NCBI GenBank assembly: GCA_000831005.1
Contig: CP007152.1
Coordinates: forward strand, 3,162,001 to 3,226,000
Direction: 5' to 3'
Length of the DNA: 64,000 bases
From: Marinobacter salarius
GTDB lineage: Bacteria > Pseudomonadota > Gammaproteobacteria > Pseudomonadales > Oleiphilaceae
Shown here: positions 9,386 to 20,336 of the stretch, piece by piece
How positions within the stretch are numbered: the first letter of the stretch is position 1
Layout: each line of letters starts with the position of its first letter
Made by a program: the position numbers and the translations under genes
The notes under the pieces: generated by a model
What the model was told of the DNA's origin: nothing
What the model saw: only the letters and a program-made list of their open reading frames with translations
Database searches by the model: none

Positions 9386-10615
9386 TAGAAGCCCAAGAAA
9401 ATCAACCAGAGCGTCTCGCTCCTCAAGTGTTATGTCGAGCGTTCTCAATTCATGCTGGCCATTAAGTCCTTTCTCTGGGGGCGATCTGTAGTAGTCCATC
9501 ACGTCCTTTAATTGATCGAAGCGGCCATCATGGAAATAAGGTCCGGTCTTATCCAAAAACCTTAAAGTAGGCACCTTGAAAGCCCCCTGGAGCCCCTGGT
9601 GCTTGTCCCTGCTGAGGTATTTCAAATCGGTGCATTCTGAGGGGGCTGCGTCACTGTACTTGCCAAGACAATTGAACTCATCCATCAAAACAGACTGCAA
9701 ACCGAACACGCGTCCATAGTCCATATTTGGACCACTGAACACGCCGCTGCCGATGTTGTGAAAACCACCATTGGTAAGCATTGGACCATTATGGCACTGA
9801 AGGCACTGAGTTTTTTCCTGGTCGATAAAGAGCTTCGCCCCAAGGATCTGGCTTTCGGAAACCATCGATAGCGCCCTATCCTGTTGGCCGGCCGTAAGGG
9901 CATCTACAAAATGATCAAACTTTGATGGCTCCGGTAGCAACGTTCTCTGAAACGCCTCAAGAACCTTGCCAATATTGGAAAACGCGCGATTGATCGTCGT
10001 TTGTGTCGGTCGTGACAACCTGTACCAGTTATTCTGGATATCAGAAGCACCGTAAGGTGAGGCTTCGTCCGGGAGTTTGGAGAAATCGAGTTTTGGCAAG
10101 CCACCAAACAGCGCCTCATAGTAGGAACGGTATCTTTTGTCATTATTGATGACTCTCAACACAGAGAGCCTGCTACTTCCCATTTCATCCGGAGCTTCAA
10201 AAGGAATCAGGGCCTGCGACCAGAGGGAGTCGCGGCGACCATCCCAGTAAAACCAACGCTGGTACGCCGCTCCAATAAGGGTAGGAGTGTTACGGGCCGC
10301 TTCCCCGACACCCTTTCCACGCTGCTTCCCGTCAGTAAAAGCCAGCTCGGGTTGATGGCAACTGGCACAGGACAACTGCCCATCCTTGCCAAAGCGAGAA
10401 TCGTAGAAGACCTGGCGGCCAAATTCGACTGCGAGTTTGTGGTCCGCGACATTGTTTGAGGGGGTGTCAGGCAGCGGCGGAAGAGCAGACAGGCTCAGCG
10501 ATTGAAGTATCCGTATATCTCGCTCGTCAAACTGCTCGTTGTTGGCCAGCGACGGTAGCGACACGGACAGTGAAACCAACAGAAACAAACACATGGTGAA
10601 GCGCTGGAAGAGCAT
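9365..10615 (-). CDS. Di-haem cytochrome c peroxidase / MauG-like protein
   Basis: 416 residues counted from the ATG at 10615 (an in-frame TTG precedes it). An N-terminal signal peptide ends near SLPSLA, so it is periplasmic or exported. Two CxxCH haem-c sites are present: CASCH (about residue 83) and CLQCH (about residue 271), with family blocks RNTPTLIGAAYQRWFYWDGR and FKVPTLRFLDKTGPYFHDGRF. Members either reduce H2O2 or, like MauG, carry out long-range oxidation of a partner protein. Start and stop overlap the preceding YtkA-like gene as TGATG, so they are coupled. Third gene of the operon with the giant copper radical oxidase. H2O2 removal or cofactor maturation for that oxidase is inference. 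Confidence 0.85.
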   Translation of the reverse strand: MLFQRFTMCLFLLVSLSVSLPSLANNEQFDERDIRILQSLSLSALPPLPDTPSNNVADHKLAVEFGRQVFYDSRFGKDGQLSCASCHQPELAFTDGKQRGKGVGEAARNTPTLIGAAYQRWFYWDGRRDSLWSQALIPFEAPDEMGSSRLSVLRVINNDKRYRSYYEALFGGLPKLDFSKLPDEASPYGASDIQNNWYRLSRPTQTTINRAFSNIGKVLEAFQRTLLPEPSKFDHFVDALTAGQQDRALSMVSESQILGAKLFIDQEKTQCLQCHNGPMLTNGGFHNIGSGVFSGPNMDYGRVFGLQSVLMDEFNCLGKYSDAAPSECTDLKYLSRDKHQGLQGAFKVPTLRFLDKTGPYFHDGRFDQLKDVMDYYRSPPEKGLNGQHELRTLDITLEERDALVDFLGLLSVPAEH

Positions 10616-11055
10616 CAATAATCCAGATTAAAGACCAACGTCGCGTGGTCCTGTGCTAGGCCATCAGAGAGACTTAAATTCAATTGCCACTCCCCATGCA
10701 TATTGAACATCAAGCCATCTACTGTAACGGCCACCGCGAGATACTCAGTCACTCTCGGCTGTGAAGGCAACCCATGGCCGTGGGCGGGCATTCCACCTGA
10801 AACCGCCAACCCTCTCAGCTCAACAGGATCACCAACGTCACTTTCTACTTCTATGATCCAACTGTGGTGGCTGTTTAACGGTACTTTCCCATCTTCGGGA
10901 AGAACCCGAAGATGGAAATGCCCATTGGCAGACATTACCTCGCACGCAGGCTGGCAAACTCCTTCCGACGCGGACAGGACTGCGGCCCACGGGAGAAGCA
11001 CAACAACCAGCCAACGCCACTTAATCTCAAAGCCCAATTGGCTACCTCGCTTCAT
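10615..11055 (-). CDS. Small exported YtkA/FixH-like protein, possibly metal-binding
   Basis: 146 residues with a hydrophobic N-terminal segment (WLVVVLLPWAAVLSAS) that is a signal peptide or anchor, followed by an immunoglobulin-like domain of YtkA/FixH type. His and Met residues cluster in GGMPAHGHGLPSQPRV and MFNMHGEW, spacing that recurs in this family near copper- or haem-related genes. It starts 16 bases after the stop of the giant oxidase gene and its stop overlaps the ATG of the di-haem peroxidase gene, so all three should be one transcript. A role in delivering copper to the oxidase is attractive but is inferred only from position and residue content. Confidence 0.6.
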   Translation of the reverse strand: MKRGSQLGFEIKWRWLVVVLLPWAAVLSASEGVCQPACEVMSANGHFHLRVLPEDGKVPLNSHHSWIIEVESDVGDPVELRGLAVSGGMPAHGHGLPSQPRVTEYLAVAVTVDGLMFNMHGEWQLNLSLSDGLAQDHATLVFNLDY

Positions 11056-11070
11056 CCTGAACCGATTGCC

Positions 11071-14000
11071 TTAGCGGCCACCGTCGATCTCAAGCAGATA
11101 CATCTCCAGTTCAACCGCCTCTTGCTCCGTGACCGTTACATTACTGTGTCTCAGGATTGCTTCCGCTATCGTAAGCGCAGAGCCATCATGCAGATACGGT
11201 GCTGTCGCCCACAAATGATTCAGTGTGGGTGTATCAAGACCGTAAACCGGTCCTCCTGAGGCATTACCGGTGACAGCTGTAATAGTTCCGACATCATGCA
11301 CTACTCCGGAGGGAGAGTCTGTGCCTTCGCTACCAGAGTGGCAGCCTGCACATCCTTCTCTCAGGAAGACGCCCTCACCTGCCTGGCCTGCAGCCGACAG
11401 ATTCCCGTCGTAATAGGGTGAAGCGGGAATCGCGGTAAGCGACTCCACGTACGCTGCAACGGCATCCAGTTCAGCATCGTAGCCCTGCTTGGGTGCACCC
11501 ATTGGATCCTCTACAACAGCAAATTCCCCGTCCTCCAGGAGCCCCGTGCCGCCGGCCAGTGAGCGGATCTGATTTTCGAAGTCCTGAACCTCGTCAAAGT
11601 TGCCGGTCCAGTGCAAACGCCCGTGGCCAGAGCCTCGGCCCAGCAGACCAATAGTATTCCTCAACCCTTCGCCAAAGGTGCTCAGGTCCCACGTCCGGCC
11701 ATCCTGACCGCCATCGTTATGGCAGGATGCGCAACTCATGTAGTTGTCCCTGGCCAAACGATCGTCGGCGGCATCGTAGAATAGCTGTTTTCCAAGAAGT
11801 ACTGTTGGGGAAAGCGCTTCCTGCGAGACCAATGACGTTGACCCAACGGCAACAGTCGCACTTACGTCACCGTTGAGAATGGCTTTCAGGTCAAAGGTTG
11901 TCAGCGCGCGGTCCATGAAGTCATGGACATACAGCACTTCACCATCCGGCGACAGCGCAACGCCCTGCGGTGCACGCCCCGTATCCAGCCTGGTCAGTTC
12001 GAACCCACTGATTACGTCGTAAACAACCACTTCCCTACTGGTTTCAAGTGCAACGAACAGATAACGGCCATCGCCGGTAAACGCGGCACCGGTCGCAACA
12101 CTGGCGTTGTCATGATCGATACGAACGCCAGGGTTCTCGGTCAGGTTCGCAAGATTAACCCGGGATGTAACGGCCCTGACGGTCTGGTCAAAGGTCATAC
12201 CGGCGCCGCCTCTCAGACCGCCAGACAGGATATTGTCCTGTTTGGAGGGAACATAGGCATAGCTACCATCCGGTGACAGCACAGGAGCATTCAGGTAGTT
12301 GGGCAGCCCCGGACCAGAGCTCTCAGAAACGCCCTTGTTCAGATATCCCAGGGAGACAGTCGATGTATGGGCCAGGGAGGCGGCATCCAACACAAATATT
12401 TCCGCATTGGCGTTTTGTACATCCGGAGACAGTCCATCCTCTCCTGGAACAAACGGCGTTACGAAGTTGGTGGCGTAAACCCGGTCACGGCCCACATCAA
12501 TCGCCAGGTGCCGTACCCTGCCATCCAGCATGGCGGAACCCAACGTCTGATCCGTTGCAACATTCAACCTCAATACCTGCCCCAACGCCTCAAGGGCGAC
12601 GTACAGCTCATGAGATCCCGGGCGGAACACAATGCCATGAGGCTGGGAAGCCATCGGAAGAGTCACCGTCCTGACAACCTGATAGGTGTCAGGATCAATC
12701 GCGTTCAGAGTGCTGTCACCTTTATTGGCAACCCAGACGTCACCTGAAACAGGATTAACAGCAACCGCGCTCGGCTTGTCCCCGACGGGCACTTCGACAA
12801 CCACATCGCCGTCATCGACAAGCGTCACCGAGTCGTTATCCGGATTGACCACCCAGACTCTCCGTGAACCCGTATCGCGTTCGGTCACCAGCGTGGTGGA
12901 GTTAAGTACCTGGGGCGCACTCTCCGCATAACGGGAAGGATCATTCGGATACGCGTCAGTATTGTCTCCTACACCATCGTCATCCGTATCGGCCCAGTTC
13001 ACAGAGTTATTCGGGAAGACATCACGATTATCTCCAACACCGTCACCATCGCTATCTGCATACTCACCGGAATTTTCCGGGAAGCATCCAACGCGTCTGG
13101 TACGCCGTCATTATCAGTGTCCACTGCAAAGTCCCGTGGATAAAGCGTCATGACCTCCTGGGCATTGATTTCAGCACCATTATTGAGGGCACCGGCAACC
13201 ACGAACAGTTCGTTGCCGTAGCGGCTCCGCCAGGTGCATTCCGTGCGATGCCCAGGCTGGGCAGGGTGCGCCAGTTTCCGGTCACCACATCCAGAGCCTC
13301 AACATTGGAGTGAGCGCCCGCACCGCTCTCGCCGGCAGCAACAATCAGTTCAGAGCCCTGCTTGATCATCGCTATTCCACCCCTTGGCGTCGGAATATCA
13401 CTGTCCAGAGTGCTCCATTGCCCGGTTTCGAAATCAAAGACATCCACCTCGGGAATGGTATCGCTTACCGGGTTGCCGAGGTTCACCGAGGAACGCCGGC
13501 CTCCAACTACGTATAGCTTACCGTTGGCCACAGCAGCCTTGTGATGGTCCCTTGCGCGCGGGGCATTCGGAAGCTGCGTCCACGTTTTGTTGACGGGGTC
13601 ATAAACGTCAAACCACGGCACCCAGCCCGCGTTATGACCGCGGGTGTTCCCGCCGACTACGTAAATCTTGCCCTGATAATTGACCGCGGCAACCGAGCCT
13701 CTCCGGCGCTCCGCCGGGATCACAAACTCAGTTTTCCACTGAGTTGGTTGGTCAGGATCAAAGCTGTAGATTTCAGGCACACCGGTTTCTGCAGGGAAAC
13801 CACCTTCAAGCGCACCAACAACGAAGATGCGACCGCCCACCTCAACGCTCTGATAGTGATGCAGCCTGAGCTCCTGCTGGGATTCGTCGACCGGTACACC
13901 ATGTTTGGTCCAGGTATTGGAGATGGCATTGTACTCGTCTATTGAGCGGCTACCGCGCCCCCCCGTCAGATAGAACCGCTCCTTGAACGCTATGTAGTCG

Positions 14001-17000
14001 TTCTCATGACGGGCATCCGCAGACCCGCTGGCCGGAGTACGAACAGCCCAGTCAGAGGGTTGTTCAGGGTCCCCAGAACCATCGCCCGGGTCGCTGGAAG
14101 TATCACGCACCACCTGGATGGTGTAGCCCTCTGACGGCACACCATTTTCATCCAGCGCATACAGCCAGTAGTAACCTGGGATCACAACATTCGGATTCGG
14201 ATTCAGCTCCAACTGGTATCCAGAAGCCTGCTGGGTGAACTCAACAGGAATGAACCGCTGATCGGTGTTGATCGAATGGGTTGTTCCCTGCAAGCGAATC
14301 ATGTTGAAAGCCGTCGCACCGGATGAAACCTGAACCGATAAGGTCTCTCCGGCGCTGACCACTGTGCTATCAACTGAAACTATCTCGAGGCGACTTGCAT
14401 CGCTTCCATCCGTGTTGAAAAGATAATCAGGGGAATAGAACTGAGCATCCTGATGATTTGCATCGCAAGGTCCGCAGGCGCCGCCACCACCAGAAAATAC
14501 CCGTCCGTCCTTCATAAGAAGCGCAGTTGAGTGGTAATTCCTCGGGATCTCGAGGCTGTTTACAACTGTCCAGGCCTCAGTTTCCGGATCCCAGATCTCT
14601 GCAGGAAGAATCGAGCCCCAATCATCCCAAAGCTTGCCCTCTGTGGTACCACCTATTATGAGTACCCTTCCGTCTGGCAGAACCACTGCATCGTGGAAGG
14701 TCCTCTTGAAATTCATTGGTTCGATTTCCGTGACCACAGGTGCGGGCCCATTGATATCAACCATGATGCGGTATCAGAAGACGGATCATCACTCGATGGA
14801 TCGTTACCGCCGGTAATCAGAATCTTGCCCACGTCGTACATGACAGCGGAACCGAACATCCTTGCCTGATCGCCACCAAGCCTTGCACCGATTTCCTCCA
14901 CGGAGCCCTGCCCTTCAGTGCCAAACCAGCGCATGGTTTCCATGGGGCCGGACTGGAAAACGTTACCATCCGGCGCCACGTGCATAAACGCATACCATTG
15001 CATGCTCGCCGTCTGGTTCTGCCAATGCTGTTGGCTATTCACCAGATTCTGCTCATCCACCAGGCCCTGCATATTCGCACCCGGGGTATTTGTCCATTGG
15101 TTCGTCACGCTGGAGTAGATTTCCGACGTATTGGCCGCACTTCGGGCAAAGGTTGTGAACACCCGGTCATCCGGCATGGTTAATGTCGTCGGATACCAGC
15201 GAGCCTTATCCATGTCATCCAGAGGTACCCAGGACATGGTCTCAATATCAAACCGGCTGGTTTTCTTGGTGTCCGGGTTGCCGCCAGAATTGAAGATTGA
15301 ACCGTCTTCAGTCAGGGCAATACCGGAACAGAACTGATTATGTGTTTCGTTGTCCACACCCACGAACACACCAGTCTCGGGGTCGTAAAGGCTTGCGGTG
15401 CTCTTTGTACCCGTATCGGTTATCTCGGTTCCACCAACCCAGGTCAGCAATTTGCCGTCAGGAAGATGTGCTGCCGAAACCGGTATTTCCGGCCACTGAA
15501 TAACCTCTCCCCACTCTCCGCCGATGTGCGGCTCGTAAACGACCGGGGTGGAAACCTCTCCGTGCAGGCGATCCGTTACAGCTGAGAACTCCGCAATATC
15601 AAATGAGTACTGCTGGACACCTTTGACGCCAGCGAACTCAACAACAGCCCCGCCGGTATTCTCAAAGTAGAGAACTTCAATCTGATGCAACCCTTCTTCG
15701 AGGAAAAGCACTGCCTCGCTGTGGTCCACCGCGCGTGTCAGGTCGTCATTAACGACAACGTTGCCATTTACCGTCAGGCGTACACCATCATCACTTCTGA
15801 CAAGCAGGCTGTATTCTCCTGACTCAGGGGCGTAAACCTCCCGAGTCGCCAACATCGCGAAGTTGTTTACAAACGGGAAGCTCTCGCCAGCAGCAAAGAT
15901 AGCCTCGCTGCCGGAAGTACCGTCGGTAAAGCTGATCTCATGAGTCTCGAAAGCGACGCTTTCGTATTGAGTGGCGTTATCAATCAAGGCCTGGGCATCC
16001 GCCAGGCTATCCACAACACCATCGCTCTTCACGAACTGAACCTGGTAGAGACTGCTGTAATACTGCTGGGTTGGATCGTTAGGATAAGCGTCACTGTTGT
16101 CCCCAACGCCATCCCCATCTGAATCAGAGGCTTCCGTTGGGTCAAACGGGAACGCATCATTCATATCGGCGATACCGTCGCCATCGGAATCCAGATTCGC
16201 GTCGCTGTTGTCCCCGACTCCGTTCTCATTGACGTCCGCCCATTCCGTCGGGTCGTTGGGGAACACATCGGAATTATCCCCGAAGCCGTCTCCATCGCTG
16301 TCCAACCACTCATCTGGATTGTTGGGGAATGCGTCTTCGCTGTCAGGAACACCATCACCATCCGTGTCGAAGTCTCCGGTACTTGGTGAGATACAAAACG
16401 CTGAGAGTTTTGGCCAATCTGCTATAGCACCGAAACCAATTTCGACCGCGTTGTCAGTGGTTTGGGCGAGATAACGCTTGGTTATGGCTGTTTTCGGGCC
16501 AACCTCACCAATAATGTCGAAACCGCTGGTGGTCAATTCGTTCTCGACATAGATATCGAAAACACGGCTGCCAGGGCCACCTGAGGGCGTTCCAACCTGG
16601 TAATAGATTTCCGCAAACATCAACTCAACAACGTAGTCTCCCACTGCAGGAACCGGAACTGCGTAGCTGAAGTCCCCCCAACGCTCACTTCTAAACAGTT
16701 TGTCATCGTCGGTGCCAGCAATACTGTAATTATTGGGGCCGCCAGTATCTCCGCCAGAAAAATGGGCATCCGCAATGAACTCTGTGCCATCGGTCGCCAC
16801 ATAGCTTCCGCCACCAACGTTCACACACATCTGGAACCCATCAATGTCACCGAAGGGTGTGGGGTCAGCATTATCACCAACGCCATCACCATCGCTATCA
16901 AGCCACTCGGTGGGATCACCTGGGAATGCATCCTGATTGTTGTTGTAGCCATCTCCATCACGGTCAGGATCGCTATTGTCACCGATACCGTCGCCATCCA

Positions 17001-19197
17001 GGTCAGACCACTCTGCCGGATCGGCCGGGAACACGTCGGTATTGTCTCCAACGCCATCTTCATCACTGTCCAACCACTCAGCTGAATCAATCGGGAAAAC
17101 GTCCTGGTCATCCGGAGTGCCATCGCCGTCATAATCGCCATTGGTTTGCCTGACACAAATGGCCGACACCTTGGGCTCGTTGGCAACTGCATTGAACGAG
17201 ATATTGATTGAGCCGCTGCTTGAACTGGTGAGATAGTGCCTTGTAAGCGCCGTCTTGCTAGGCACGTCCGCCAGGATATCGAACCCGGGCTCCAGGACAT
17301 TGCCCTGAACAATGATGTCGAAAACCCGGCTGCCAGCACCGCCAGTTGCGACCGTGGACTGGAAGTAAATCTCTGCAAACTCCAATGACGCAATGTAGTT
17401 TCCGGACTCAGGAACCGGTATGGAATAGGCGAAGTCGCCCCATCTCTCTGAATGGTAAAGGGTATCGTCGGCCGTACGGTCTATCTCATACACATGACTG
17501 GCTTTCGAGCCACCATTAAAATGGCTGTCGGCTATATAGAGGGTTTCATCAGCCGCGGAGTATTCCGGCCCACCCACATTTACACACATCTGGTGGAGAG
17601 GCTCATCTCCGCCGGTTCCACCACCGTTGTCTCCACCACCACTTCCTGGATTCTCCCAGGCGGTGGGGTCATCTGGGTAGTAATCATCGGCATTGGCAAC
17701 ACCATCACCATCGCGATCCGGGTCCGAATTATCTCCCACTCCATCACCATCAAGGTCGGACCATTCTGACGCATCATTCGGGAAGATATCCGAATTGTCA
17801 CCAACTCCATCTCCGTCCGAGTCAACGGTTTCATTGGGATCAGAGGGAAACGCATCCTGAGCGTCGGGCACACCATCACCATCGGAGTCAGCGCCCACGA
17901 TTTCGGTTACACAGTAGGCTGAAAGCTTTGGCCAGTCTGTAATAGCACCGAAATCGACATCAATTTCGCCATCCTCGACAACAGCCACATGGTCAAGCTG
18001 GGTTGCTGACTTGCTGCCTGCTGCCGCAATTATGTCGTACTGTTCCGCAACGGTTTCACCCTCTACGAACACATCAAATACCCGACTACCAACCCCGCCA
18101 GATGAAATCCTCGCCTGATAGTAGATTTCGGCAAAGTAAAGTTCGACCAGATAAGAACCTGAAACAGGAACAGGAATGTTGTAACTGAAACTCTCCCAAC
18201 GTTCCGTATGATAAAGGACATCATCCAATGTATTGGCTATGGATTGCTTATGAGTGCCGGTTCTGCCCCCGAGGAAATGGGTGTCAGCCTTGAAAACAGT
18301 GCCGTCCTGAGCAGTGACTCTGGGCCCGCCAACGTTCACACATTCCGCAACACTCGGTAGGGAGGGAGTTGGATCAGAGTTGTCACCAATGCCATCATTA
18401 TCGCTATCCAGCCACTCCGACGGATCCTCCGGGAACGCATCGTTATCATTAGCGAAGCCATCACCATCCATGTCAGGGTCGCTGTTATTCCCTACGCCAT
18501 CACCATCCATGTCCGCAGATTCTGTGGCATCGAATGGGAACGCATCTGCATTGTCGCCAATACCATCCCCATCGCTATCGAGCCATTCCGTACCATCAAA
18601 TGGAAATACGTCGTCGCTGTCACTATAGCCGTCGCCATCGAAATCACCGTTGCTAGGGAAAACACACACGGCCGACAGTTTGGGAAGATCTGAAATTGCG
18701 CCGAAACTGATGTTTACAGAGCTGCCGCCCACCTGAGAAAAATAGCTCCGGGAAACCGCTGTTACGCTTGCAGCCTGCTCGATTATATCGAGCTCGGATT
18801 CTACTTTTTCGCCCTGGATGTAGACATCGAAAACCCGGCTACCCACACCACCGGTTGTGGTGGTGGACTGGTAATAAATCTCTGCAAAATGAAGTGTCGT
18901 GATGTAGCTGCCCGCGGTCGGTACGGGAATCTGGTAACTGAAATTGCCGTATCGCTCCGATTGGAACAGCGGGTCGTCGTCCGTAGCGGCAATGTTGTGA
19001 GCGTGGGCCGCAATATTGCCACCAGAGAAATGGGCATCGGCGATAAACTGGAAGCCCTGAGACGAGGTGTAGGCGCCTCCCCCAGCGTTGAGACAGATGA
19101 GCGGCTCGCCAAAATCAGCTGCGCTTGTGATTCCCGTCCAGAGTAGCGCCAGCATAAATGTGATCGTTGGCTTGAAGGTGTTCCGTTTTGCGCCCAT
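11071..19197 (-). CDS. Giant secreted copper radical oxidase with malectin, PA14, kelch, YVTN and di-haem domains (frameshifted as sequenced)
   Basis: About 2,700 residues after repair of three single-base deletions (near 14767, 13218 and 13081). It opens with a signal peptide (cut near TSAADF). Four malectin domains (about 32-180, 285-432, 535-683, 788-937) alternate with acidic Ca-binding repeats; a PA14-like domain follows (1050-1190). A galactose-oxidase/DUF1929 catalytic region starts about residue 1215. Compared with Fusarium galactose oxidase from memory, the thioether Cys (Cys1290, QFCSGI) and Tyr (Tyr1335, ARWYPTT) are present. So are the axial Tyr and His (RNYHST, base ~14536) and the second His ([10 protein letters not shown], base ~14278). 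The stacking Trp290 is not. Then come kelch repeats, more Ca repeats, a YVTN propeller and a di-haem domain (CASCH ~11733, CAGCH ~11352). Expected reaction: alcohol or aldehyde oxidation producing H2O2; substrate unknown. Confidence 0.85.
16063..18648 (-). repeat. Alternating malectin and acidic Ca-repeat array inside the oxidase gene
   Basis: Four blocks coding [16 protein letters not shown] thrombospondin-3/dockerin-like calcium motifs (about 18357-18648, 17653-17892, 16852-17139 and 16063-16377) are separated by copies of a roughly 150-residue malectin domain. The malectin copies share the blocks [26 protein letters not shown] and WPKLSA. On the DNA the Ca blocks appear as imperfect repeats rich in ccatcaccatc-like and gttgtcnccnac-like words. 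The array probably arose by internal duplication of a malectin plus Ca-repeat unit and is a likely site of recombination or mis-assembly. Confidence 0.85.
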
Positions 19198-19241
19198 GCC
19201 CTAGCCTCTCCTTTGGACAAAACTCATCTCCAAAGGATCTC

Positions 19242-19257
19242 TGCAAAGCCTGTACCA
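19242..19257 (-). promoter_or_regulatory. Sigma-54-like promoter of the oxidase operon
   Basis: On the minus strand this reads TGGTACAGGCTTTGCA: a GG and a GC separated by exactly 10 bases, with TTTGCA matching the -12 element and TGGTAC differing at one base from the -24 consensus TGGCAC. It lies about 45 bases before the oxidase ATG. The same motif type precedes the three PEP-CTERM genes. Confidence 0.6.
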
Positions 19258-19361
19258 TTAAAACAAAAGGTTCGGACTTACAGTAGACAAAAGCCGCAAA
19301 AGGTCGTTATGAAAAAGCTCAATGTAAAGAAAGCTGACGACCAAAAAGCTCGGTCGATCCG

Positions 19362-20336
19362 CTAACGAGCCCGCCAATTCTTGAGCTGCCTGATTCTTGC
19401 AGCCAATCTGGAGCCAAGAAAGGACAGCAGATAGAGCTTCAAAGCCGTGGAGTTAATAGAAGCATTCAGTGCCTGTATGGCTTCCGCTCTGCATCGTCCC
19501 ATTTCACTCTTCTGGAAGCTTTCGTAGGCCAACGCACAGTAGTTGTCTGAAACCAAGGAACGGATACTCCGCGCAAATTCATCGTCAAGTGGATTGTCCA
19601 ATTGCCTTTCCAAAACTTTTATTTTCGAGGGGGTGCGTTTTCTTGCACTGCCCTTGGAAATGCTTGAACTTCCAATACGATAAGCGTGGTAGCAGCCAGG
19701 CAAAAACAGGACCACCTCTTGGCGCGTCACCCGGAACCACAGATCCCTGTCATCCCCATTGGTCAGCGATTCATCAAACCCCCCAAGCCGATCAAACACC
19801 TTTCGGGGAATAACGACCCCCGATGTACCAATATAGTTCTCGCTCCCGAGAGCACGATAGGCCTCCGGAGGTTCAATTCTCACGCACGCCTCATCTTTTG
19901 CACAAAACGGACCGGTGAACGTATAACTATCCAGGAACCGGGAACTCAAAACATTTCCGAGTTCATCAATTGTCGAAAAATTGGTGAACAGCAGACCAGC
20001 ATCCGGATAGTGTGAAAAAGCCTGACGGGTCGCCTCCAACTTTCCCGGAAGCATGATATCGTCTGAGTCGAAAAGAGCGATGAGCGAGCCGTTTGCCTCC
20101 CTTATTCCGCGGTTTCGCGGGCTTGCAGGCCCCCCGCTGTTAGCCTGTCTTACATAGCGGACTCGTGACGTAGACCAGCCCTCCATAACATCGGGAGTTT
20201 CATCGGTCGATCCGTCATCGACCACAATGATTTCATCATGCTCGGACAGCTGCGGGACGATGCTCGCCAGAGTCTCCGGTAGAGTATTCGCCGCATTGAA
20301 GCTTGGAACAATGATACTGAAACTGAATTCTTTCAC
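19362..20336 (-). CDS. Family 2 glycosyltransferase
   Basis: 324 residues with GT-A blocks SIIVPSFNAANTL, VVDDGSTDET, NSGGPASPRN and LFDSDDIMLPGK, then GDDRDLWFR. The C-terminal ~100 residues match those of the GT2 at 8423-9385, so the genes are paralogues. Presumed role: sugar transfer in assembly of the locus repeat unit. It lies upstream of the oxidase operon on the same strand, with a 164-base gap holding the sigma-54-like site, so it is probably transcribed separately. It is divergent from the hydroxylase gene at 20510. Donor and acceptor are unknown. Confidence 0.85.
   Translation of the reverse strand: MKEFSFSIIVPSFNAANTLPETLASIVPQLSEHDEIIVVDDGSTDETPDVMEGWSTSRVRYVRQANSGGPASPRNRGIREANGSLIALFDSDDIMLPGKLEATRQAFSHYPDAGLLFTNFSTIDELGNVLSSRFLDSYTFTGPFCAKDEACVRIEPPEAYRALGSENYIGTSGVVIPRKVFDRLGGFDESLTNGDDRDLWFRVTRQEVVLFLPGCYHAYRIGSSSISKGSARKRTPSKIKVLERQLDNPLDDEFARSIRSLVSDNYCALAYESFQKSEMGRCRAEAIQALNASINSTALKLYLLSFLGSRLAARIRQLKNWRAR

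Noticed and set aside
16063..18648. Evenly spaced repeats suggestive of a CRISPR array
   Set aside because: The repeats are imperfect, in frame, and code acidic Ca-binding motifs between malectin domains.
11071..19197. Programmed frameshifting in the giant oxidase gene
   Set aside because: No slippery heptamer with a downstream structure was seen. The same kind of single-base loss occurs in many unrelated genes of the window, so sequencing indels are the simpler explanation.
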